Assembly: GCA_030752195.1 (NCBI GenBank)
Contig: JASMER010000003.1
Coordinates: 1 to 32,077 of the forward strand
DNA: 32,077 nucleotides
Reading direction: 5' to 3'
Source of the DNA: Gammaproteobacteria bacterium
GTDB lineage: Bacteria; Pseudomonadota; Gammaproteobacteria; Pseudomonadales; Pseudohongiellaceae
In this document: positions 22,374-29,882 of the stretch, piece after piece
Layout of the letters: every line of letters begins with the position of its first letter
How positions within the stretch are numbered: the first letter of the stretch is position 1
Notes under the pieces: model-generated
What the model was told of the DNA's origin: nothing
Databases searched by the model: none
The model's input: the letters and a program-made list of their open reading frames with translations, nothing else
Program-made: the position numbers and the translations under genes

Positions 22374-24221
22374 ATGATGTTCGAACAGAATAAGAGCCAA
22401 CGTCGTGCCAGCACAGGCCTGCAGGTAATCCTTTTGATTTACCTTGTCAGCTCCGCATTTGCCGCAAGCGGGTCAGCGCCCGATGCCTGGCAAGATAATC
22501 TTACCCCTTTACCAGCGTCCAGCTGGAACCAAGACACTGCTGCGCACCTCCTCGAACGCGCAGGATTTGGTGGGACGCCGGAACAAATTCAGGCTCTGTT
22601 CGAACTGGGCGTTCGGGACGCCGTCGAGCAGTTAGTACATTTCGATAGGGCTGGGGGTACCTCCGCCTTACCGTTTGATCATTCAGGAGTTCATGACCCA
22701 GGCCTAGAGCCATTCCCCCCCAGCAGACCAGCAACAACTGAGTTGGCGAAACGAACCGGAGAAGCGCTGGGAATAAAGGTTAAGCCTGAAGGCAATCGTC
22801 GGCTGCAGCCAGTCGTGAACAAGTTCTTCTACTGGCTGCGTGCAAGTCGGCTTGAAACAGAGAGAGTCGCATACTGGTGGGCGAACCGAATGCTGACAAC
22901 CGAATCTCCTCTACAGGAAAAAATGGCCTTGTTCTGGCATGGACACTACGCGATCAGCGAAGGCAAGGTAAGGGATTACCGCAAGCTACTCCAAGAACTG
23001 GAACTCTTCCACGCTATGGGCGCCGGTAATTTCCACGAGCTCATGCTGGCAGTGGCAAAAGACCCCGCAATGCTGGCGTTTCTTGATGCCGGAGTGAACG
23101 TCAAAGGAGCGCCCAATGAAAATTTTGCCCGGGAGATCATGGAACTCTTCACCATGGGCGTTGGCAACTACGATGAACTGGACATACGTGAGGCCGCCCG
23201 GGCGTTTACCGGTTGGAACTATGTAGATCTGCAATTCGTCTTTAATGAGCATGAGCATGACGGTGCTCGCAAAGTCTTTCTCGGTCGCTCCGGCGAATTC
23301 GATGGCGAAGACATTATTGCGATGATAATGGAGCAGCCTGCGACAGCCGAATATATCGCTGGCAAGATTTATCGCTTTTTCGTCAGAACAGAGCTGAGCA
23401 AGGAACTGCAAAGCGAATTAGGCTCGGTGTTGAGGGCAGCAGACTACGAGATTGCTACCCTGTTAGAAACGATTTTCCTTTCTAAGGATTTCTACAGCGA
23501 CGCTTCCGTTGGCACACACATCAAAAGCCCTGTTGAACTGGCCATATCGACCTACAAGAAACTAGGTCTGGATAGCGTTCCCGGTGTTCCAGATTTCAAT
23601 CGTACAACCGGTTCACTCGGTCAAACTCTGTTCAGACCGCCAACCGTTGCAGGTTGGGCTGGAGGACGGAGCTGGATCACGCCAGGGCTTTTGCTGGAGC
23701 GTGGCAATTTCGCCCGCGATGTGCTCTTTCCGGATATCAACTTCATCCCTCCTGACCGGCGCAACGGGAGCCGCGAAATCCAGAGCGTAGCCCAACGGAT
23801 TCGGGATGGCATGGACATCACTTCTGCAACCCAGCCTTCTAACATCGGAGAAGGAGCGGTCATGGCCGAGTCCAACCAGCTGGCGGATAGAGATGAGGAC
23901 TTTAACACCCGCTACGGCAGTTTTCGGGGCTGGCAAATGGCCATTCAGCGCGTCAAGCCGATCCCCCGTCATACAGCGAGGCTAAGCCTCACTGAAGACG
24001 TTCTCCAGCAGGAGTTAACCACAGCCAGCGAAGTCGTAGACTATTTTATCTTTCGATACATGAGGGTCGAGCCAGGCTCTGATACCCGCACTATGCTAAT
24101 CGGTTTTCTTGAGGAAGAGCTCGGGACATCGGATATCGCAGCGGCACGGACCTACATGGAAGATGCTTTGCGCATGATGCTGCATCTGCTTATGAGCCAA
24201 CCTGAGTACCAGCTCGGATAA
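22374..24221 (+). CDS. DUF1800 family secreted protein
   Basis: 615 residues. A signal peptide (GLQVILLIYLVSSAFA) leads to a long helical domain that begins DTAAHLLERAGFGGTPEQIQAL and includes the DUF1800 hallmark NFAREIMELFTMGVGNYDELDIREAARAFTGW. Further family runs are MALFWHGHYAIS, KSPVELAISTYKKLG, and LFRPPTVAGWAGGRSWITP. Function of the family is not established; it is almost always paired with a DUF1501 protein, as here 19 bases downstream. Two adjacent ATGs (22374 and 22377) could serve as start. The inverted repeat at 22306-22329 lies in the upstream region. Confidence 0.92.
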   Translation: MMFEQNKSQRRASTGLQVILLIYLVSSAFAASGSAPDAWQDNLTPLPASSWNQDTAAHLLERAGFGGTPEQIQALFELGVRDAVEQLVHFDRAGGTSALPFDHSGVHDPGLEPFPPSRPATTELAKRTGEALGIKVKPEGNRRLQPVVNKFFYWLRASRLETERVAYWWANRMLTTESPLQEKMALFWHGHYAISEGKVRDYRKLLQELELFHAMGAGNFHELMLAVAKDPAMLAFLDAGVNVKGAPNENFAREIMELFTMGVGNYDELDIREAARAFTGWNYVDLQFVFNEHEHDGARKVFLGRSGEFDGEDIIAMIMEQPATAEYIAGKIYRFFVRTELSKELQSELGSVLRAADYEIATLLETIFLSKDFYSDASVGTHIKSPVELAISTYKKLGLDSVPGVPDFNRTTGSLGQTLFRPPTVAGWAGGRSWITPGLLLERGNFARDVLFPDINFIPPDRRNGSREIQSVAQRIRDGMDITSATQPSNIGEGAVMAESNQLADRDEDFNTRYGSFRGWQMAIQRVKPIPRHTARLSLTEDVLQQELTTASEVVDYFIFRYMRVEPGSDTRTMLIGFLEEELGTSDIAAARTYMEDALRMMLHLLMSQPEYQLG

Positions 24222-24240
24222 GAAGAACGAGGAGAAAGAT

Positions 24241-25491
24241 ATGAAAACAGCCAATAACAGACGGTTTTCCTCAACACTCACCCGTCGGGAAATACTTCGA
24301 AGGGGAATGGCTGGAATCAGTCTGGCGGGCCTGAGTGGCACCGTATTGGCGCCCTCATTAATCGGACAGGCTGCCCATGCAGCCGCAGCGGCGCAAGCCA
24401 ACGAAAAGATACTCGTGATCCTTGAGCTTTCCGGGGGCAATGATGGATTGAACACAGTAGTGCCCTACGGAGACGATGCTTACTACCGGCATCGCCCGAA
24501 CATTGGTCTGGCCAAGGGTGAGCTTCGGATACTGGATGATCACTTCGGGCTCAACGGCGGCATGGCAGGTTTTGAGCGTCTGTATAAAGATGGTTCCATG
24601 GCTATCTTTCACGGATGTGGCTATGAAAACCCCTCATACTCGCACTTCACCTCGATGGCGTATTGGCACACGGCCGCCCCAAACAGCGGAGATGAATATG
24701 GATGGGTTGGCCGCTTGGCTGGGGAAATAGCGCCCGATGCGCCCCCGAACTATCTCGTCAATATCGCCGCAAGACAGTCTCTCGCCGTTCGCAGTGCGGC
24801 TCATGTGCCGGTTGTGTTCGATCAGCCTGCCCGATTTACGCGTGAGGCATTTTATGAGGAGCGAGACGAGCTGAACCGGGTGGCCGAGACCGGCAGTCAG
24901 TCCAACGGCTCCAGAGACTTTTTACTGAATATCGCCCGCAGCGCTCAAGATGCGTCTGGTCTGGTTAGGCAAGCCTGGGAGAACTACAGCTCACCCATAG
25001 ACTATGGGGTGAACAACCTGGATTTGCCGAAAGTGGTGTCGCTGATAGATGCAGGAATGCCCACCAAGGTCTACTACGTTTCATACAGAAACAATGCCTT
25101 TGACACGCATGTGTTCCAGAACAATGTTCACCGCCGCCTCCTCACCTACACCTCCGACGCAGTCTCTGCCTTTATGCAGGATCTTGAGCGAATAGGTAGG
25201 GCAGATGATGTCGCGTTGATGATCTTTTCAGAGTTCGGTCGACGCGTCCCTGAAAATGTAAATCTCGGCACGGATCACGGTGCAGCGAATAACATGTTCG
25301 TGATCGGTAAACAGGTACAAGGTGGACAATACGGAGAGTTGCCCAGCCTTACACAGCTCAATCCGGAGGATAATCTTGCCTACACCACTGATTTCCGACG
25401 CGTCTATCAGACCGTCATCAATGGCTGGCTCGGGCATCAAGGGTCACAGGATTTACTCCACGGCGAATTTGAGCCTTTTGAGCTGTTCTAG
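24241..25491 (+). CDS. DUF1501 family Tat-exported protein
   Basis: 416 residues; GAGGAG at 24229-24234 lies 6 bases before the ATG. A twin-arginine signal (TRREILRRG, then a hydrophobic run to AAHAAAAA) precedes KILVILELSGGNDGLNTVVPY, the hallmark of DUF1501, a family with an alkaline-phosphatase/sulfatase-like fold. Later conserved runs are IFHGCGYENPSYSHFTSMAYWHT, EFGRRVPENVNLGTDHGAANNMFVIG, with the GTDHG His likely a metal ligand. The enzymatic role is unknown. Tat export suggests that it binds a metal before transport. It forms an operon with the DUF1800 gene. Confidence 0.92.
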   Translation: MKTANNRRFSSTLTRREILRRGMAGISLAGLSGTVLAPSLIGQAAHAAAAAQANEKILVILELSGGNDGLNTVVPYGDDAYYRHRPNIGLAKGELRILDDHFGLNGGMAGFERLYKDGSMAIFHGCGYENPSYSHFTSMAYWHTAAPNSGDEYGWVGRLAGEIAPDAPPNYLVNIAARQSLAVRSAAHVPVVFDQPARFTREAFYEERDELNRVAETGSQSNGSRDFLLNIARSAQDASGLVRQAWENYSSPIDYGVNNLDLPKVVSLIDAGMPTKVYYVSYRNNAFDTHVFQNNVHRRLLTYTSDAVSAFMQDLERIGRADDVALMIFSEFGRRVPENVNLGTDHGAANNMFVIGKQVQGGQYGELPSLTQLNPEDNLAYTTDFRRVYQTVINGWLGHQGSQDLLHGEFEPFELF

Positions 25492-25550
25492 CCGCTCTGG
25501 CAGAGGGTGAGCCTCACCGATATGGGTTAATGTTAAATCAGACCTGAATT

Positions 25551-25816
25551 TCACTGTGCAGCGAGCTCTCTCATGCGCAGTGCCATACCAGCTACCTCCG
25601 CCTCCACGTGGATTTTTGGTTCAGCTAGCCCATGCTGCCCCTCCTCGATGACTTCACGCACTCCGGGTAATGCCTTTACATCCTGGCCTGCACAAAAACC
25701 GAGCCATTATTAGGACGCGCCAACAACAGTCAGCCGGAAAGGCCGTCATTGCGGGTGAACTCTCGCTCGATGGTATCAAAGAGTTCATTCACCACCTCTA
25801 TGCTGTGGCCCGGCAA
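25551..25816 (-). pseudogene. Decayed crotonase (enoyl-CoA hydratase/isomerase) fragment
   Basis: The region between the DUF1501 gene and recQ (25492-25942) has no intact gene, but the minus strand holds crotonase-like fragments. One frame (codons at positions divisible by 3) reads LTVVGAS, two stop codons (25707-25712), then GFCAGQDVKAL and on to a stop at 25551-25553; GFCAGxD is the signature CoA-site segment of crotonases. A second frame upstream (about 25733-25816) reads SIEVVNELFDTIEREF, which fits the helix that precedes that segment. A frameshift and stops separate the parts, and the expected ~170 residues after the signature are shortened to about 40. This is pattern recognition without an alignment. 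A conflicting 80-codon open frame on the plus strand (25670-25912) seems to be its mirror. Confidence 0.45.
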
Positions 25817-25927
25817 TTAAGCCACCCAGACTCATTCATGCCGCCCCGCGCAGAACCTGTCCCACTGAAGCCCCAGATGCCGCGCCAGCGAGCGCTTCGA
25901 GGTTGGTCTTGAAGATTCGATAGCCGC

Positions 25928-25933
25928 TATACT
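25928..25933 (+). promoter_or_regulatory. Possible -10 element just before recQ
   Basis: TATACT ends 9 bases before the recQ ATG at 25943; a possible -35 (TTGGTC, 25903-25908) is 19 bases upstream of it. If used, transcription would start within a few bases of the ATG, giving a leaderless or nearly leaderless mRNA. No Shine-Dalgarno sequence is visible. Confidence 0.4.
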
Positions 25934-25942
25934 TCGCCCTTA

Positions 25943-27739
25943 ATGACAACCCCAACCCATATACTGCAGCAAGTCTTTGGCTTCAGCGCCTTTCGTCAAC
26001 CACAGGACAAGATCATACAAACCCTGATTGCGGGTAATGATGCCCTGGTGCTGATGCCAACCGGCGGAGGCAAATCCCTGTGCTATCAGATACCTGCGCT
26101 GGCCAGGGACGGCTGCGGCATTGTCATCTCTCCCTTGATCGCCCTGATGCAGGATCAGGTTGATGCGATGCGGCTGTTGGGCGTCAAAGCCGCATTTCTC
26201 AATTCGACTCAGTCAGCAGACGAGGTCAGAGCCATCGAACAGCAGCTCATCGAAGGGGTTATCGACCTTCTGTATATCGCGCCCGAACGGCTGACTCAGG
26301 CGCGCACTCTCCATTTGCTGAAAGAGGCTAAACTGGCGCTGTTTGCGATCGACGAGGCGCACTGCGTGTCCCAGTGGGGGCACGATTTTCGCGCAGACTA
26401 TCTGCAGCTCAACCTGCTGCACGAGATTTTCCCCGCAGTGCCGCGTATCGCTCTGACCGCCACCGCCGACGCCAGGACTCGGGAGGAGATCGTCAGCCGT
26501 CTTCAGTTAGACGACGCTGAGAAATTCATTGCCGGTTTTGATCGCCCGAACATCCGTTACCGAATTGGCGTAAAACATAACGCTAGGCAGCAACTGTTGA
26601 AGTTTCTAAAGTCTGAGCATCAGGGTGATTCTGGCATTGTCTATTGCCTTTCCCGCAACAAGACCGAAGACATCGCCGCCTGGCTCAGTGAGCAGGGCTT
26701 CAACGCTTATTCCTATCATGCTGGCCTGAGCGCGGAGTTGCGTTCTGCCCATCAGGCTCTGTTTCTCCGGAATGAGGCTGTCATTATCGTGGCCACCATC
26801 GCCTTCGGCATGGGAATCGACAAACCGGACGTTCGGTTTGTCGCTCATCTTGATTTGCCAAAGACCCTAGAGTCCTACTATCAGGAAACCGGCCGGGCCG
26901 GCCGCGACGGCGAGCCGGCAACAGCATGGATGATCTATGGATTGCAGGACGTCATCAAACTGCGCCAAATGATGGCCAATTCTGAAGGCAATGAACATCA
27001 CAAACGGGCCGAGCAGCATCGACTCAACGCCATGCTGGGATTGTGCGAAATCACGACCTGCAGGCGGCAGGCCCTGCTGTCCTATTTCGGCGAACATCGG
27101 AACCAGGCCTGCGGCAACTGTGACACCTGCCTCGACCCGCCTGAGACCTGGAACGGCTCAGAGGCCGCCCGCAAAGCGTTGAGCGCCGCCTTTCGCACAG
27201 AACAGCGTTTCGGCGTCAATCACTTGATTGAAGTTCTAAGAGGCACAAACAATGACAGAATTTTTCAGTATGGGCATCAGAAGCTGCCCGTTTACGGCAT
27301 TGGCCAGGATCTAAACAACAATCAGTGGCGATCTGTTTTCCGCCAGCTGGTGGCTCGCGGCTATATGAGTGTCGATCTGGAACGCTTTGGCGCCCTCCGG
27401 CTTGAAGAGAAATGCCGCCCCCTGCTGCGCGGGGAAGAAACCATTGCGCTGCGCAAAGACGTTCAGCCGACCGCTGCGAAGGCGCAGACCAAAGTTCAAC
27501 TGGCGCCGGAAGTTGACATTGCGCTGTGGGAAGCACTCCGGGAATGCCGTCGCGGCTACGCGGAAGAGCTGGGCGTCCCGCCTTACGTTGTGTTCCATGA
27601 TGCTACGCTGCAAGAGATGTGTTTGCGTCTGCCGCAGACCATGGAAGAGTTCAGTCAGCTGTCGGGCGTCGGAGAGCGAAAGCTGCAACGCTACGGCCCG
27701 GCGTTTGTGGGCGTTATAAACCAGCACCTGGCTGCCTGA
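25943..27739 (+). CDS. recQ: ATP-dependent DNA helicase RecQ
   Basis: 598 residues, close to the ~610 of the Escherichia coli protein. Domains in order: an N-terminal motif 0 (FGFSAFRQPQ), Walker A MPTGGGKS (38-45), DEAH box (137-140) with the aromatic-rich loop CVSQWGHDFR, helicase domain 2 with YCLSRNKTED, FGMGIDKPDVRFVAH and the ETGRAGRDG motif VI, a four-Cys zinc site (CRRQALLSYFGEH, CGNCDTC), a winged-helix RQC domain (RFGVNHLIEVLRG) and a C-terminal HRDC domain (MEEFSQLSGVGERKLQRYG). It unwinds DNA 3' to 5' in recombination and replication-fork repair. The uup gene begins 21 bases later, so they may be cotranscribed. Confidence 0.97.
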   Translation: MTTPTHILQQVFGFSAFRQPQDKIIQTLIAGNDALVLMPTGGGKSLCYQIPALARDGCGIVISPLIALMQDQVDAMRLLGVKAAFLNSTQSADEVRAIEQQLIEGVIDLLYIAPERLTQARTLHLLKEAKLALFAIDEAHCVSQWGHDFRADYLQLNLLHEIFPAVPRIALTATADARTREEIVSRLQLDDAEKFIAGFDRPNIRYRIGVKHNARQQLLKFLKSEHQGDSGIVYCLSRNKTEDIAAWLSEQGFNAYSYHAGLSAELRSAHQALFLRNEAVIIVATIAFGMGIDKPDVRFVAHLDLPKTLESYYQETGRAGRDGEPATAWMIYGLQDVIKLRQMMANSEGNEHHKRAEQHRLNAMLGLCEITTCRRQALLSYFGEHRNQACGNCDTCLDPPETWNGSEAARKALSAAFRTEQRFGVNHLIEVLRGTNNDRIFQYGHQKLPVYGIGQDLNNNQWRSVFRQLVARGYMSVDLERFGALRLEEKCRPLLRGEETIALRKDVQPTAAKAQTKVQLAPEVDIALWEALRECRRGYAEELGVPPYVVFHDATLQEMCLRLPQTMEEFSQLSGVGERKLQRYGPAFVGVINQHLAA

Positions 27740-27760
27740 TCACTAACATCGGAATCTTTA

Positions 27761-29671
27761 ATGTCGCTACTTCGCCTCGACAAAGTATCACTGAACTTCG
27801 GCACACACATCTTGCTGGATGAGATTGATTTTCAGATCGCCAAAGGCCAGCGAATTGGCCTGCTGGGCCGCAACGGCGCCGGCAAAACGACCCTCATGAG
27901 GATCGTTGCGGGATCTGCCCAGCCTGATGGGGGTGAACGCTGGATTCGGCCTGGTACGGCTGTTGCCTGGCTGGAGCAGTCCCTACCGGAAGCAGGCAGT
28001 GAGACCGTTTACGACTTGGTGGCAGACGGGCTGTCTGATGTCGGCGACCTATTGAAGCGATACCACCATCTGACATCACTCGGCGATGCCGCCAGCTTCG
28101 CCGAGCTAGAACAGATTCAGGCAAAGCTGGAACTTAATGACGGCTGGAATCTTAGCACTAAAGTGGACACGATCATTGATCGCCTTCAGTTACCGGCGGG
28201 CGAGGTTATGAGCAACCTGTCCGGCGGCTGGCGCAAGCGCGTCGCTCTGGCAAGAGCGTTGGTCAAAGAACCGGAAATCCTGCTGTTGGATGAGCCGACA
28301 AACCACCTGGATATTCCTGCCATTGAGTGGCTTGAGCAGGCGCTTCAGGAATTTACCGGGGCGTTGCTGTTGGTGACCCACGACCGCCATTTCCTTGAAA
28401 AAGTGGTTAATGAGATTGCCGAAATCGATCGTGGCAAGCTGCATCAATTCGCCGGCACTTATACGCGCTTTCTGCGTTTCAGAGAGGAACAGCTCGCGGC
28501 GGAGGAGTCCGCCAACAAACTCTTTGATCGGAAACTCGCCGAGGAAGAAGTCTGGATCCGACAGGGAATCAAGGCCCGGCGGACACGCAATGAAGGGCGT
28601 GTTCGAGCGCTCAAAGCGATGCGCGATGAACGGAGACAAAGGCGAAGTCAGCAGGGTAAAGCCAGCTTCGAAGCCAGCCAGGGAGAGCGATCAGGCAAAC
28701 TTGTTGTCGAGTTAACCCGCGTATCACACCGCTTTGATACCAAAGAAATCATCAAAAATTTGTCGGCGACCGTCATGCGAGGTGACCGGATCGGATTGAT
28801 CGGAGTTAATGGCGCAGGTAAATCGACTCTGCTTAAACTTATATTGGGCAAACTCACGCCCAGTGAGGGCAGCGTCAAGTTGGGCACGAAACTGGAAATC
28901 GCCTATTTCGATCAGCTTCGGGAACATCTCGATCCGGAGAAGGACCTGATCGATAACGTTTGTGGCGGGCAGGACTTCATCGAAATAAACGGCAAGCGAA
29001 AGCACGCCATCACCTACCTCAACGACTTCCTGTTCACGCCTGACCGGGTACGCACGCCGGCCGGAGCACTCAGCGGTGGCGAGCAGAACAGAGCAATTAT
29101 GGCCAAGCTGTTCAGCAAACCCGCTAACATCCTCGTGCTGGATGAACCCACCAATGACCTGGATATTGAAACTCTGGAGTTGCTGGAAGACATTCTGATT
29201 TCCTTTGAAGGCACCGTTCTGATGGTGAGCCATGACAGACAGTTCATGGACAATACCGTGACCAGCGTGATGGTATTCACCGGCGGCGGCAGCATCGAAA
29301 CACATGTCGGTGGTTACACCGACTGGACCCGCGGAGGAGGATCGTTGCAGCACATTCAGGATCAAGAAAATTTAGCATCTAGACCGAACACCCTAGTAGC
29401 GTCAGACACGGGCGGTAAGCGCAGTCCGCAGCAGATGCAGGCGGAACGGAAAAATGCCAACAAGAAGAAAAAAGAGCTTGAACGGCTGATGAGACAAATC
29501 GACAAGCTCGAGAGCCAAGCGCAGAAACTGGAAGCAGAGATGGCAGCAGAGGGCTTTTATGATGGTGATCAGTCTGACGTTGAGGCTGTACTTAAAAAGA
29601 TGGAGGAAAATCGTCTCGAGTTGAATGCGGCCTATGAGGCTTGGGAGATCCTGGAGCAAGACGAAGACTGA
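27761..29671 (+). CDS. uup: ABC-F ATPase Uup
   Basis: 636 residues, the length of Escherichia coli Uup. Two ATP-binding cassettes: Walker A GRNGAGKTT (36-44) and GVNGAGKST (about 347-355), signatures LSGGWRKRVALARAL and LSGGEQNRAIMAKL, and Walker B runs LLLDEPTNHLD and LVLDEPTNDLD. The linker between them has the long charged helix typical of ABC-F proteins. The last ~80 residues (KKKKELERLMRQIDKLESQAQKLE and on) are a coiled coil, the DNA-binding C-terminal domain that separates Uup from EttA and other ABC-F members. There are no membrane segments. ABC-F proteins act on ribosomes; Uup has also been tied to Holliday junction and transposon excision phenotypes. Next to recQ, which fits a genome-maintenance link. 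Confidence 0.93.
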   Translation: MSLLRLDKVSLNFGTHILLDEIDFQIAKGQRIGLLGRNGAGKTTLMRIVAGSAQPDGGERWIRPGTAVAWLEQSLPEAGSETVYDLVADGLSDVGDLLKRYHHLTSLGDAASFAELEQIQAKLELNDGWNLSTKVDTIIDRLQLPAGEVMSNLSGGWRKRVALARALVKEPEILLLDEPTNHLDIPAIEWLEQALQEFTGALLLVTHDRHFLEKVVNEIAEIDRGKLHQFAGTYTRFLRFREEQLAAEESANKLFDRKLAEEEVWIRQGIKARRTRNEGRVRALKAMRDERRQRRSQQGKASFEASQGERSGKLVVELTRVSHRFDTKEIIKNLSATVMRGDRIGLIGVNGAGKSTLLKLILGKLTPSEGSVKLGTKLEIAYFDQLREHLDPEKDLIDNVCGGQDFIEINGKRKHAITYLNDFLFTPDRVRTPAGALSGGEQNRAIMAKLFSKPANILVLDEPTNDLDIETLELLEDILISFEGTVLMVSHDRQFMDNTVTSVMVFTGGGSIETHVGGYTDWTRGGGSLQHIQDQENLASRPNTLVASDTGGKRSPQQMQAERKNANKKKKELERLMRQIDKLESQAQKLEAEMAAEGFYDGDQSDVEAVLKKMEENRLELNAAYEAWEILEQDED

Positions 29672-29882
29672 ACAGTGCTGAAACGAGCCAGCGAATCAAC
29701 ATTCATGACATGGTCTACCCTCTCTGACTGCAGAAACGGATCCCGGGCCGGGAAATCGGACTGCCTCTCTTTATTGGCTTTTTTGCGGTACCAGGACAAA
29801 AAATAGGGGCTAGCGGCCTACAATCGCAGCCGAATCTGTTATGGTTCGCGCTTCGTGTTTATAAAGCCAGACTCTGACATCC

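Noticed and set aside
25505-25520. Small palindrome (GGTGA/TCACC) after the DUF1501 stop
   Set aside because: The stem is 5 bp and no T-run follows, so it is not a convincing terminator.
25670-25912. 80-codon open frame on the plus strand
   Set aside because: It has no ribosome binding site or known motif and mirrors the crotonase-like fragments on the minus strand. It remains the main alternative for this region.
28724-29365. 213-codon open frame on the minus strand
   Set aside because: It is antisense to the second ATPase cassette of Uup and has no recognisable feature.
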